A stretch of DNA of 50,183 nucleotides from Pseudoalteromonas sp. S2755 (GTDB taxonomy: Bacteria > Pseudomonadota > Gammaproteobacteria > Enterobacterales > Alteromonadaceae). Shown piece after piece: positions 29,794 through 38,114 of this stretch; within the stretch, counting starts at the first letter, position 1, and every line of letters starts with the position of its first letter. The position numbers and the translations under genes were made by a program. The stretch is from NCBI RefSeq assembly GCF_005886535.1, contig NZ_PNDS01000005.1, forward strand, positions 1 to 50,183, read 5' to 3'. The notes under the pieces were generated by a model. The model had not been told where the DNA came from, ran no database searches, and saw only the letters and a list, made by a program, of their open reading frames with translations.

Positions 29794-30055
29794 GGCCTGT
29801 TGACCTTTGCTGTTTGATTTTTGTTCTTCTGAGTGGGTTTTGGTCGCGACGCTCGACTTGCCGCCTAGTGATCTAGGCAAAAGTTGAGCAACAATGATCA
29901 AAGCGCACTCAGGTGAACCCAAAGGGCAGCGCTTGATTGGCATTTCTACTGTGTTCTCGCCTGACTCACATAGAATGACTATGCTACGCAGGCTCTGCCT
30001 TGTATAAATACCAATCAAACTGCTGCAAAAGCAAACTTGAAAGATAAACAGGCCC
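29793..30055. mobile_element. 263-bp MITE with TA target-site duplication
   Basis: The ends are inverted repeats, GGGCCTGTT at the left and AACAGGCCC at the right; similarity extends further in (about 23 of the outer 29 positions match). A TA dinucleotide flanks both sides (29791-29792 and 30056-30057), the duplication expected from IS630/Tc1-mariner-type transposition. There is no transposase, and the interior ORF on the minus strand has no recognisable domain, so this is a non-autonomous element. An internal GCCTAG-TGAT-CTAGGC hairpin is present. It separates the phosphate-binding-like gene from its original terminator. Confidence 0.8.
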
Positions 30056-30073
30056 TAATATTCCTTATCAAAT

Positions 30074-30102
30074 AAAAACAGCCACTTAATGTGGCTGTTT
30101 TT
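30074..30102. terminator. Bidirectional terminator between convergent genes
   Basis: A perfect 12-bp stem AAAAACAGCCAC/GTGGCTGTTTTT with a 5-nt loop and T-rich tails on both strands. It serves the phosphate-binding-like gene (+) and the MCP gene (-). Confidence 0.9.
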
Positions 30103-30126
30103 ATTTGTCGTTTAAAAATTAAAGCA

Positions 30127-31749
30127 TTAAACTCTAAATTTTGAGGTTGCATCTTTCAAGTTGTCGGACAATACATGGAGATTCTCAGCAACATCTTGTA
30201 CTTCATTCAACGCTTGCATTGTGTCTTGGAAAGACTGGTGCATAGATGTCACATTGTTTACTACCATCGCAGCAACAGAAGTTTGCTCTTCCGTTGCCGC
30301 AGCAATTTGACCATTCATGCTATTTATTGACAAGATTTGTGCTGCTATCTGCTCAATCGACTGCCCAGTTTGTGCTGCAGCTTCAGCATTATTAATTGCC
30401 ATACTGCTTGCACTTGTCATTGCTTTCACCGCTTGATTTGCCGCTTCTGTTAACACATTTAAAAGCTCTCTTATCTCATTGGTCGACTTGGCTGTTCTTG
30501 AGGCTAATTCGCGGACTTCATCCGCAACCACCGCAAAACCTCGACCTTGCTCACCAGCACGAGCCGCTTCAATCGCAGCATTTAAAGCAAGTAAATTGGT
30601 TTGCTCTGCGATTGATGTGATCACATTTAAGATTTGCGTCACGTTCTGTGTATCATCAGCTAGTTTATTGATCGTCTCTGCTGCATGGTTAATTTCTTCA
30701 CTTAACGCTTGTGACTCATTAACTGACACCTGAATCTGGCGCTTACTCTGCTCAACTTCTTGTTCAGCCAGTTGAGCAGCATCAGAAGCTTGTGACGCTG
30801 AATGAGAGATGTCACCCACACTTAACCGCATTTCTTCCATAGATTGACGTACCACTTCCGCGTCATGCGTTTGTTGATTAGTTGCCCCTTCAGCTTTTTC
30901 CATTCCCTGAACAAGACGACTAGAGTCTTTCATCAAGGGTTCGACGACACTCATCACCTCGACAACCGCACCTTTTAGTAGCGCGACAAATTCATTGAAG
31001 TTGATGGATACTTGGCCAATTTCATCGTGAGAGCGCACATTGAGCGTGGTGGACAAGGAACCTTGCCCTTGCGCTAATAGTTTCAGGTTTTGCGCTGCAT
31101 CCTTAGCAGAGTTACCAATACCTCTTGCAATCACAACCGCCAAGAAAACCAGAATAAGCAAAGAAATAACAGCCACAATCAACATTATCGTGAGCGCATT
31201 TGCTGAGCGCGCTTCGGTATTTTGAAGCAATTCAACAAAACGATCATTCGCGTTCGTTTTAGCCTTTGTAAAGTCTGCGACTAAACCTTCGTAGATTTCA
31301 GTTTTCTTTTTGGCATCTTCTTGGATACGGGAAAAATCAGCGGTGCCATCAATCATTCCCCCAGCGATTTGTTGCGCAATTTTGCCGTATTGTGCAAGTT
31401 CCTCGCTATTATCTGAAGGCATAAAACCGCTTTGTACAGACTCAATTTTTTGCAGGTTAGCTTGAATGTGCTGTTGATATTCTTTTGCTTTATCTAATAA
31501 TTCAGCATCCCCGAAGGTTACAGCTTGAGTGAATAGCTCATCTAAATTCTGCAGCTTATTTGCGTTTTCTGTGGCGAGGTTAAGAATTTTGTATGTCTGC
31601 TCCTCTAATTCATTTAATGCCCTTTGATTAGAGCTAATAGCGTTGTAATTAACGAACACGATAACCACAAAAGCAACAACCGCAACGAGCGTAATTGCGT
31701 GGATCTTTTTGGTGATACTAAGATCAGCAAAAGCAGTACCTAGACTCAT
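30127..31749 (-). CDS. Methyl-accepting chemotaxis protein
   Basis: 540 aa: TM1 (about 15-35), a helical periplasmic ligand domain (about 36-185), TM2 (about 186-208), a HAMP region (about 209-262) and a cytoplasmic signalling domain. The hairpin tip is highly conserved ([20 protein letters not shown], then [15 protein letters not shown]). The C-terminus (ATSKFRV) has no CheR-docking pentapeptide. AAGGTG precedes the ATG. It lies directly downstream of pstS but is separated from it by a strong terminator; it could be a chemoreceptor for phosphate acting through PstS, which is inference from location. Confidence 0.93.
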   Translation of the reverse strand: MSLGTAFADLSITKKIHAITLVAVVAFVVIVFVNYNAISSNQRALNELEEQTYKILNLATENANKLQNLDELFTQAVTFGDAELLDKAKEYQQHIQANLQKIESVQSGFMPSDNSEELAQYGKIAQQIAGGMIDGTADFSRIQEDAKKKTEIYEGLVADFTKAKTNANDRFVELLQNTEARSANALTIMLIVAVISLLILVFLAVVIARGIGNSAKDAAQNLKLLAQGQGSLSTTLNVRSHDEIGQVSINFNEFVALLKGAVVEVMSVVEPLMKDSSRLVQGMEKAEGATNQQTHDAEVVRQSMEEMRLSVGDISHSASQASDAAQLAEQEVEQSKRQIQVSVNESQALSEEINHAAETINKLADDTQNVTQILNVITSIAEQTNLLALNAAIEAARAGEQGRGFAVVADEVRELASRTAKSTNEIRELLNVLTEAANQAVKAMTSASSMAINNAEAAAQTGQSIEQIAAQILSINSMNGQIAAATEEQTSVAAMVVNNVTSMHQSFQDTMQALNEVQDVAENLHVLSDNLKDATSKFRV

Positions 31750-31892
31750 ATATACACCTTTTGAAGTAAGACGAGTTCATTATCGACTGATTTATTATAA
31801 ATTTTAACTAAATATAGAATATTTCCAGCTTTTTTGCCGCTTGAGGATGAAGATTTAAACAAATTATTCAATCTGGGAACATGGAAGTGTGA

Positions 31893-31923
31893 AAGTAAAA
31901 AATGCCGCTCAATGAGCGGCATT
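31893..31923 (-). terminator. Rho-independent terminator of pstS
   Basis: On the minus strand a 10-bp stem (AATGCCGCTC/GAGCGGCATT) with a 3-nt loop is followed by a run of T. It lies just past the pstS stop codon. Confidence 0.92.
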
Positions 31924-31958
31924 AATAACAACAAGTAATTAGCGGGTCGAGTAATTGA

Positions 31959-32927
31959 TTAGAGCAAACCTAACTTTTTCAATTCACGTGTCGCCATTTC
32001 GCTAGAAAGAGGAACATAACCGTCTTTCTCAACAATCTTTTGACCTTCTTTAGACAATACCATCTTCAAAAACTCAGCTTCGATAGGTGCTAATTCTTTA
32101 TTAGGGTGCTTGTTCACATATAGGTATAGGAAGCGAGACAGTGGGTATTTACCCTGTGCCACATTTTCTAATGTTGCATCAACGTAGTTCGTGCCTTTTT
32201 TCGCTAGTGGTACGGTACGTACGCCTGAGGTTTTATAACCGATACCAGAGTAACCAATCGCATTCACTGAAGACGAGATAGACTGTACCACAGACGCAGA
32301 ACCTGGCTGCTCGTTAACATTATTGCGGAAGTCGCCCTTACACAGTGCTTTTTTCTTGAAGTAACCATAAGTACCAGATACTGAGTTACGACCATAAAGC
32401 TGGATATCTTTTGCAGCCCAATCACCCGTTAGACCAATGTCACTCCAGCGATTTGCTTGTGCTGATGCTCCACACTTACGCGTCGAAGAGAAGATTGAAT
32501 CAACCTGTTCAATTGTTAAGCCTTCGATTGGATTATCTTTGTGTACAAATACTGCTAGGGCATCAATTGCAACACGAACTTCTGTCGGCTTATAACCGTA
32601 GCGCTTTTCAAAAGCTTCGATTTCTTTTGACTTCATCTTACGGCTCATTGGACCGAAGTTTGCCGTTGCTTCCGTCAGAGCTGGTGGTGCAGTTGAAGAA
32701 CCAGCAGCCTGGATCTGGATGTTTACGTTAGGGTATATTCTTTTGTATTCTTCTGCCCAAAACGTCATCATGTTGGCAAGCGTGTCAGAACCCACAGAAG
32801 AGAAGTTTCCTGAGATACCGCTGGTTTTATTGTACTCTGGTAACTTTTCGTCTAAAGCAGATACTTGAGTAGAAACTAATGTAGTAATAGCCACACCCAT
32901 TGCGGCAACTAAGCTTTTAAATTTCAT
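31959..32927 (-). CDS. pstS: Phosphate ABC transporter periplasmic binding protein PstS
   Basis: Captures phosphate for the PstCAB transporter, which is not in the window. It has a signal peptide ending near VSALD. Phosphate contacts are expected in [22 protein letters not shown] and [12 protein letters not shown]. It is 322 aa from the ATG at 32927 (CTGGAG upstream); a GTG three codons earlier is also in frame. It is downstream of phoR with an array of PhoB half-sites between them and ends in a terminator, so it is a separate Pho-regulated transcript. Confidence 0.93.
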   Translation of the reverse strand: MKFKSLVAAMGVAITTLVSTQVSALDEKLPEYNKTSGISGNFSSVGSDTLANMMTFWAEEYKRIYPNVNIQIQAAGSSTAPPALTEATANFGPMSRKMKSKEIEAFEKRYGYKPTEVRVAIDALAVFVHKDNPIEGLTIEQVDSIFSSTRKCGASAQANRWSDIGLTGDWAAKDIQLYGRNSVSGTYGYFKKKALCKGDFRNNVNEQPGSASVVQSISSSVNAIGYSGIGYKTSGVRTVPLAKKGTNYVDATLENVAQGKYPLSRFLYLYVNKHPNKELAPIEAEFLKMVLSKEGQKIVEKDGYVPLSSEMATRELKKLGLL

Positions 32928-32982
32928 TGGGGTCACTCCAGTTGTTGGTCCCAGTTATTTTACGCAGCTCATTGTGCAGCGA

Positions 32983-33026
32983 TAAAATGACAATAAAATT
33001 ACTCTTAAATTACACTTTTATGACTT
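32983..33026 (-). promoter_or_regulatory. PhoB-binding array (two Pho boxes) controlling pstS
   Basis: Read on the minus strand, four direct repeats with the core GT(C/A)AT occur at exact 11-bp spacing: AAGTCATAAAA, GTGTAATTTAA, GAGTAATTTTA, TTGTCATTTTA. The first 18 bp match the E. coli Pho box consensus at 14 positions. The array starts inside the last codons of phoR (ESHKSVI and stop) and runs into the gap before pstS. The most likely -10 (CACAAT or TAAAAT) lies downstream of it. Confidence 0.8.
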
Positions 33027-34333
33027 TCATCATTTGTCATAAAAATTCGCTTTTGTTTGGGGAAAGCAAACCAAAAACGAGAGCCTTCACCCACTTTACT
33101 TTCAATATGTAAAGCCGAGTCATGGCGAGACAATACATGTTTAGTAATTGCCAAACCAAGGCCCGATCCGCCTGTTTTTCGACTACGTGCTTTATCCACA
33201 CGGTAGAAACGCTCAGTTAGACGGTTAATATGTTCAGGCGCAATACCATCACCATTATCAACGACACTAAACGTCGGCAAGTCGTTTTCTAAATACCAAC
33301 GTACATGAATGTGCCCACCGGATTTGGTGTAATGAATAGCATTAAAAATTAAATTTGAGTAAGCACTGCGTAACTCGTCCCCTGCCCCTTTGATATCCAA
33401 AGTCGGATCAATATCAAAAACGAGCTCATGGCCCTTTTCCTGATTAAGTGACTTCGCTTCGGTATGAATAAGATCAAGCATGGCAGGAATATTCACGGCT
33501 TTGTCATTGTCTTGCTTTCTCGCCCCTTCGATTCGAGACAAGGAAAGAAGTTGATTTACCAGACTATCCATCCGTTTACACTGATCTATCATAGTACCAT
33601 GTGCTTTAGCCCACATTGCGGGGGGGGGCATATTATCACTATCCATCATCTCTAGATAACCAGCCATAACGGTTAGCGGCGTCCTTAGCTCATGAGACAC
33701 GTTTGCGACAAAGTCTTTGCGCATCTGCTCTAGTTGCTTTAGTCGACTAACATCACGCGCCACTAGCATAAGTTGTTCGGCATAAGGCATTACCCGTATT
33801 TCGAGCACTTGCTCATGGCCAAGCCCAGTCTCTAGCTCTAACGCTTCATCAAAACGGTGTTCATGCATGTATTTTACAAATTTAGGATCTCGGATAAGGT
33901 TATCTAGCCTCTGCCCATGATCTGTAGGCCATTGCAAACCCAGCACTTTCAAGGCTAATTGGTTACACCACACGATACTGAGATCTTGTTGCAGTACAAC
34001 GACCGCATCTGGGATAGCTTCAGCCCCCTCACGAAAGCGTCGGATCAGTTCAGCGAGTTCATTTCGCTTTTTACGATTACGTTGCTGAAGCTGATAAATC
34101 CCTTCAAACACTTGTTCCCAAGCGCCCTTACCTTCAGGTGGATTAAAACTACGTTGGTTGAGCAGCCAGTCACTCAAACGATAGAGTTGTTTGTAATGCC
34201 AAACTAATAAGACGAAAGCACCGATGAAAAGAAACAGAAAAGGTGCACTGACTAAATAGCCAATTAAGGCTAATGGTAGGAAATACAAAAACAGGCGCCT
34301 TGTTAACGCCTGTTTATCAATCACTCGATACAT
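33005..34333 (-). CDS. phoR: Phosphate regulon sensor histidine kinase PhoR
   Basis: Phosphorylates PhoB when phosphate is scarce. Residues 12-45 hold two short membrane segments. A charged region and a PAS domain follow (about 100-190), then the H-box FVANVSHELRTPL with H214, and the ATPase domain with N-box NLIFNAIHYT, VVDNGDGI, and GGSGLGLAI. 442 aa is normal. Just after the H-box the sense strand has nine consecutive C (33620-33628), encoding P236-P238. Its last codons overlap the pstS PhoB-binding array. Confidence 0.95.
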   Translation of the reverse strand: MYRVIDKQALTRRLFLYFLPLALIGYLVSAPFLFLFIGAFVLLVWHYKQLYRLSDWLLNQRSFNPPEGKGAWEQVFEGIYQLQQRNRKKRNELAELIRRFREGAEAIPDAVVVLQQDLSIVWCNQLALKVLGLQWPTDHGQRLDNLIRDPKFVKYMHEHRFDEALELETGLGHEQVLEIRVMPYAEQLMLVARDVSRLKQLEQMRKDFVANVSHELRTPLTVMAGYLEMMDSDNMPPPAMWAKAHGTMIDQCKRMDSLVNQLLSLSRIEGARKQDNDKAVNIPAMLDLIHTEAKSLNQEKGHELVFDIDPTLDIKGAGDELRSAYSNLIFNAIHYTKSGGHIHVRWYLENDLPTFSVVDNGDGIAPEHINRLTERFYRVDKARSRKTGGSGLGLAITKHVLSRHDSALHIESKVGEGSRFWFAFPKQKRIFMTNDESHKSVI

Positions 34334-34384
34334 AGACTAAATCCATTTAGGAACCAAATAATTCAGTTCCTCTTGGAATACTAA

Positions 34385-35074
34385 TTACAGTTTACTCGAA
34401 AAGCGGTAACCTGCACCACGTACAGTTTGCACTAAGCGATCATGGCCAAGTGGTGCGATAGCTTTACGTAGGCGACGAATATGAACGTCTACAGTGCGGT
34501 CTTCAACGTACACGTTAGTACCCCATACGTGATCTAACAGCTGTTCTCGGCTATAAACTCGTTCAGGGTGTGTCATGAAGAAATGTAATAAACGAAACTC
34601 TGTCGGCCCCATATCTAACTCAGTACCCGCAGATGTCACTCGGTGAGAAATAGGGTCTAAACGTAATCCGTGAACTTCTATCGCTTCTTCTAGTGATGTT
34701 GGTGAAACTCGACGCATTACCGCTTTGATACGAGCCATTAACTCTTTAGGAGAGAAAGGCTTTGTCACATAATCGTCCGCACCAACCTCTAATCCTTTAA
34801 CTTTGTCTTCCTCTTCACCTCTTGCCGTTAGCATGATGATTGGGATCTGACGGGTATATTCACTTTGCTTAAACTTTTTAGCAATTTGAATACCACTGCC
34901 TCCTGGCAGCATCCAGTCTAGTAGCACCATATCTGGATAAGGTTCTACCATAGCAGAAACCGCTGAATCATAGTCTTCCGCTTCAATTGCTTGAAAACCA
35001 TTTTGCTCTAGTACGAACACCAACATTTCTCTAATAGGTGCTTCATCATCAACTACAAGTACTTTACGTGACAT
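34385..35074 (-). CDS. phoB: Phosphate regulon response regulator PhoB
   Basis: An OmpR-type DNA-binding regulator. The receiver domain has the acidic pair D9-D10, phosphoacceptor D53 ([11 protein letters not shown]) and KPFSPKEL. The winged helix contains [24 protein letters not shown] and ends in [10 protein letters not shown]. The start at 35074 gives 229 aa, the E. coli length, beginning [17 protein letters not shown]; a longer in-frame ORF to 35167 would read through the Pho boxes and is rejected. phoR follows after 51 nt. Confidence 0.97.
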   Translation of the reverse strand: MSRKVLVVDDEAPIREMLVFVLEQNGFQAIEAEDYDSAVSAMVEPYPDMVLLDWMLPGGSGIQIAKKFKQSEYTRQIPIIMLTARGEEEDKVKGLEVGADDYVTKPFSPKELMARIKAVMRRVSPTSLEEAIEVHGLRLDPISHRVTSAGTELDMGPTEFRLLHFFMTHPERVYSREQLLDHVWGTNVYVEDRTVDVHIRRLRKAIAPLGHDRLVQTVRGAGYRFSSKL

Positions 35075-35104
35075 TCCCAATGTTCTCTCGTTACCGACGT
35101 TGTT

Positions 35105-35145
35105 GATGTCATTATTATGACTAACTGTGACATTTTTATGAAAGT
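35105..35145 (-). promoter_or_regulatory. Pho boxes upstream of phoB (autoregulation)
   Basis: On the minus strand, CTTTCATAAAAATGTCAC (35128-35145) matches the E. coli Pho box consensus at 16 of 18 positions with correct 11-bp half-site spacing. A second pair (AGTCAT then TGACAT, 11 bp apart) follows, shifted by one base relative to the first. The position 30-70 bp before the phoB start fits positive autoregulation of phoBR. Confidence 0.85.
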
Positions 35146-35376
35146 GTAACGTGTAAACGCAAAACAAGCCAAAAAAATCTCTTTTTTGGCTACAAAGGGA
35201 ATTTCTTGATCAATCACAACCTTATGATTTTAAATAAGTTTAATAATAAAAATTTGACGACAAAACAGTGTTTTCGAAATATGGGCTACAACTCCCAAAC
35301 CACACTACAAAAGCGACGCTGAAATTCACCGCAAAATCAACGCGCTTTTTGTAAATAGTCATACGCCTTTTGTAAA

Positions 35377-36330
35377 TTAAAAGTCATATCTCAATGTGAC
35401 CGCCATCGTATTATGATCTTCGTTATTATCCAAAGAAAATTTCGAATACCAAAGATACATACGAGCTTGTTTGCTTAGACTTTTTTCCACACCTACAGAG
35501 GCTGCATTGCCAGAGTCTTTCAGCTTACCTGCAGCCCCATCCGAATCTTGATATTGAGCCAGTAAGGTATATGACTCAATTTGGTAAGCAGCACTCACCA
35601 TGAAACTATCTACTTCCTCATCGCTATCTATTGCTTCATTTTGTTGATATATACCACCGAGTTTAAAGTCTCCCAACTTTCCTTGTACCGTAACGCGATT
35701 AATGTCTTGTCCCGCGACTTTATTATCATGAGCAACAGCTACATATACATTGGTTTTCTTGAGTTTACTATCACCATAACTTGCCGACAAAGATAAGCCA
35801 TCTTCTCCGTTTTGTTTGCTGTTGTCTTCGGCTATATAACTCACTGTAAACTGTAAATGATTAATCGCTGGAGTCGTATACTGCACGGTGTCACCAAGGC
35901 GATTTTCACCAACAAAGAACGAATTAATATCACTAGAAAAATCATTCATTAAGTCCACTTTGCCTTGCGACTTTTTCATCGGTGTATCATCACGCCCGAT
36001 CAGGAGCTGACCATAGCTCCCTTTAACCCCAAGGTATTGAGAGCGTGCTGTAAGGTTATCACCTGATTTACCATCTTTGTCTTGATCCGTGATCTCAACT
36101 TGGAATTCATATTTATAAAAAATCTCAAGCCCTTCTTGCAGCTTTGCAGCCCCCTTTAACCCCATGCGAGAGTTGTAACTTTCAATTGAAGTATCGCTGT
36201 CACCATCTTTATCAGAATTCTGTACACCGACATGCGCTCTACCGTATAGAGATACAGCTTCGTTTGCATAGCTACAAACACTCATAGAGCAAAAGCTTAG
36301 AGCAACAAATGGTAGGTATTTCATTTTCAT
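35377..36330 (-). CDS. General porin (OmpC/PhoE-like trimeric beta-barrel)
   Basis: 317 aa with a signal peptide (about 1-22, ending CSYA). The mature start NEAVSLYGRAHVGVQN, the RSQYLGVKGSYGQLLIGRDDTP segment before the constriction loop, and the C-terminal YDF are typical of gram-negative porins. AAGGTG is well placed before the ATG, and the spacer between them contains a GATC. It lies beyond phoB on the minus strand and downstream of fba. The 500-bp upstream region carries an exceptional number of GATC sites. No Pho box is visible there. Confidence 0.9.
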   Translation of the reverse strand: MKMKYLPFVALSFCSMSVCSYANEAVSLYGRAHVGVQNSDKDGDSDTSIESYNSRMGLKGAAKLQEGLEIFYKYEFQVEITDQDKDGKSGDNLTARSQYLGVKGSYGQLLIGRDDTPMKKSQGKVDLMNDFSSDINSFFVGENRLGDTVQYTTPAINHLQFTVSYIAEDNSKQNGEDGLSLSASYGDSKLKKTNVYVAVAHDNKVAGQDINRVTVQGKLGDFKLGGIYQQNEAIDSDEEVDSFMVSAAYQIESYTLLAQYQDSDGAAGKLKDSGNAASVGVEKSLSKQARMYLWYSKFSLDNNEDHNTMAVTLRYDF

Positions 36331-36851
36331 CTTTGATCACCTTGGATAGTATTTGGGCGCAGTACAACAAGGTTTGAGATGCCGAAGCCAGACAGAGCGG
36401 ACGTAGCGAACAGATCTCGTATTTTTAAAGTTAGACACTTTTAGCTGGAGATCAAGAAACGAACTCCGGGATCAGTATTTTATTAACTGCTCAAGCTCTG
36501 CGATGGGCAGGATCAAATTTTTACTAACAAGATCGACCCCAAGATCATTTTCTTACTAACTAATTGCAGCTTAGCGCTGGATCCAGTTGGTATAAAAATG
36601 ATCTAAGAGAGGCTAACTTATTGATCTGATGTTTTGAAATGTGTCTACTTAGTCAAACAATGATCTTTGTTAGTAAAGATCTGATCCCTATTTACCTCGC
36701 TAGTAAAATGGCGATCCAAGTATATTTTCACCCAGCAAGCCCTTGGTTTCCAATCAAGGATCAGATACAAAAAAAGCCTCTATTTCAGAGGCTTTTTGAA
36801 GTATCAAAGTGCAGCGCACAATTTTACTTAGTCAAACTTTGATCCAGTTAG
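36331..36851. repeat. GATC-dense intergenic region (16 sites in 510 bp)
   Basis: GATC occurs at 36335, 36413, 36450, 36470, 36511, 36531, 36543, 36580, 36600, 36623, 36662, 36678, 36683, 36713, 36759 and 36841. Random expectation is about two; nearby coding DNA has roughly five or six per kb. Three pairs are exactly 20 bp apart (GATC-N16-GATC at 36450, 36511 and 36580) and others 21 or 23 bp. Related motifs TTACTAAC/GTTAGTAA recur between the sites, and a composite repeat occurs at 36646 and 36825. It contains the fba terminator and the porin leader; no gene is seen. Confidence 0.85.
36769..36797 (-). terminator. Rho-independent terminator of fba
   Basis: An 11-bp stem, AAAAAGCCTCT (36771-36781) and AGAGGCTTTTT (36787-36797), with a 5-nt loop and a run of seven T at the 3' end on the minus strand. 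It lies 55 bp beyond the fba stop codon. Confidence 0.92.
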
Positions 36852-37916
36852 TTATTTCACTTTAGGATCTAATTCACCTGTTAGATATCTCAAGTGCATA
36901 TCATCAAGTGAAATTGGCTTGATCTTAGCTGCTTGACCAGCTGTACCGAACGCTTCGTAGCGGGCAACACAGATCTCAGTCATCGCTTTCGTTGCTTCCG
37001 CTAAGAATTTGCGTGGATCGAAGTTGCTAGGGTTTTGCGCAAGATGACGACGAATGGCACCTGTAGATGCTAAACGAAGATCGGTATCGATATTAACTTT
37101 ACGAACACCGAATTTAATACCTTCAACAATTTGCTCAACCGGTACACCGTAAGTCTCTGGAATTTCGCCACCAAACTCATTGATGATTGCTAACCAGTCT
37201 TGCGGCACCGAAGACGAACCATGCATTACTAAGTGAGTATCAGGAATACGAGCGTGGATTTCTTTGATGCGGTTAATAGCTAAGATATCGCCCGTTGGTG
37301 GACGAGTAAATTTATAAGCACCGTGTGATGTACCACAGGCAATTGCAAGTGCATCTACATTGGTTTTCTTGACGAAGTCTGCAGCTTCTTCAGGGTCTGT
37401 CAGTAGCTGGTCTTCTGTTAATTTACCTTCAGCGCCAATACCGTCTTCTTCACCAGCTTCACCAGTTTCAAGAGAACCAAGTACACCTAGCTCGCCCTCA
37501 ACAGACACGCCACAGGCGTGCGCCATTTCAACAGTACGACGAGTAACGTCCACATTATACTCATAGCTTGAAGGCGTTTTACCGTCTTCCATTAGAGAGC
37601 CGTCCATCATGACTGATGAGAAACCAAGTTGAATTGAGCGCTGACATACAGCTGGTGAAGTACCATGATCTTGGTGCATTACAACTGGAATATGAGGCCA
37701 TTCTTCTACAGCCGCTAAGATCATGTGGCGGATAAATGGTGCACCAGCATATTTGCGTGCACCAGCAGAACCTTGCACGATCACCGGACTATTTGTCTTG
37801 TCCGCAGCTTCCATAATCGCACGCATTTGCTCTTGGTTATTCACGTTAAATGCCGGAACGCCATAACCATGCTCAGCTGCATGATCGAGAAGTTGACGCA
37901 TACTGATTAAAGCCAT
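36852..37916 (-). CDS. fba: Class II fructose-1,6-bisphosphate aldolase
   Basis: A zinc-dependent aldolase of glycolysis and gluconeogenesis. [27 protein letters not shown] at the start, VVMHQDHG (zinc histidine and catalytic aspartate), [33 protein letters not shown] and [11 protein letters not shown] are class II motifs. It is 354 aa from the ATG at 37916, which has GGAGA at good spacing; a 23-residue longer reading frame has no such support. It is the last gene of epd-pgk-fba, the order found in E. coli, and has its own terminator. Confidence 0.97.
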   Translation of the reverse strand: MALISMRQLLDHAAEHGYGVPAFNVNNQEQMRAIMEAADKTNSPVIVQGSAGARKYAGAPFIRHMILAAVEEWPHIPVVMHQDHGTSPAVCQRSIQLGFSSVMMDGSLMEDGKTPSSYEYNVDVTRRTVEMAHACGVSVEGELGVLGSLETGEAGEEDGIGAEGKLTEDQLLTDPEEAADFVKKTNVDALAIACGTSHGAYKFTRPPTGDILAINRIKEIHARIPDTHLVMHGSSSVPQDWLAIINEFGGEIPETYGVPVEQIVEGIKFGVRKVNIDTDLRLASTGAIRRHLAQNPSNFDPRKFLAEATKAMTEICVARYEAFGTAGQAAKIKPISLDDMHLRYLTGELDPKVK

Positions 37917-38041
37917 ATTGCTTTTCTCCAATTGTTGATAGCCACCGCTATCGGTTTGAACGGATAATATGTTTACACCAGCCAACGCTGATGAAGTTAA
38001 CCATTTTATTTGTTGGCTAACCGGACGCTACGCGTCGTCAA

Positions 38042-38075
38042 GTAAACATCAAGTATGTGAGAGAGTGATGTTTAC
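38042..38075. repeat. 10-bp inverted repeat in the pgk-fba gap
   Basis: GTAAACATCA (38042-38051) and its exact reverse complement TGATGTTTAC (38066-38075) enclose a 14-nt loop. It lies about 125 bp before the fba start. It could be an operator for fba or an RNA processing hairpin; there is no T tract. Confidence 0.6.
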
Positions 38076-38085
38076 CTGATATTAA

Positions 38086-38106
38086 GAGGCAGCTTAACGC
38101 TACCTC
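38086..38106 (-). terminator. Hairpin after pgk, possible partial terminator
   Basis: On the minus strand GAGGTAGC pairs with GCTGCCTC (7 of 8 Watson-Crick, one wobble) around a 5-nt loop, followed by TTAATAT. It lies just beyond the pgk stop. The weak T tract suggests incomplete termination, allowing a graded pgk/fba ratio. Confidence 0.5.
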
Positions 38107-38114
38107 AATCAATT

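Noticed and set aside
29683..30018. 111-codon minus-strand ORF across the MITE
   Set aside because: It lies within the MITE and the end of the phosphate-binding-like gene and shows no transposase motif; MITEs are non-coding.
33016..33042. 8-bp inverted repeat TTTATGAC/GTCATAAA as phoR terminator
   Set aside because: The stem is AT-rich, lies inside the phoR coding end and has no T tract; one arm is part of the PhoB array.
35075..35167. N-terminal extension of phoB by 31 codons
   Set aside because: It would translate the Pho boxes and has no match in PhoB, which starts at [11 protein letters not shown] in register with E. coli.
36331..36640. Pho box before the second porin (PhoE-type regulation)
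   Set aside because: No pair of GTCA-like half-sites at 11-bp spacing could be found on either strand.
36639..36842. 67-codon ORF in the GATC-rich region
   Set aside because: It includes the fba terminator hairpin and has no Shine-Dalgarno sequence; the GATC pattern is better explained as non-coding.
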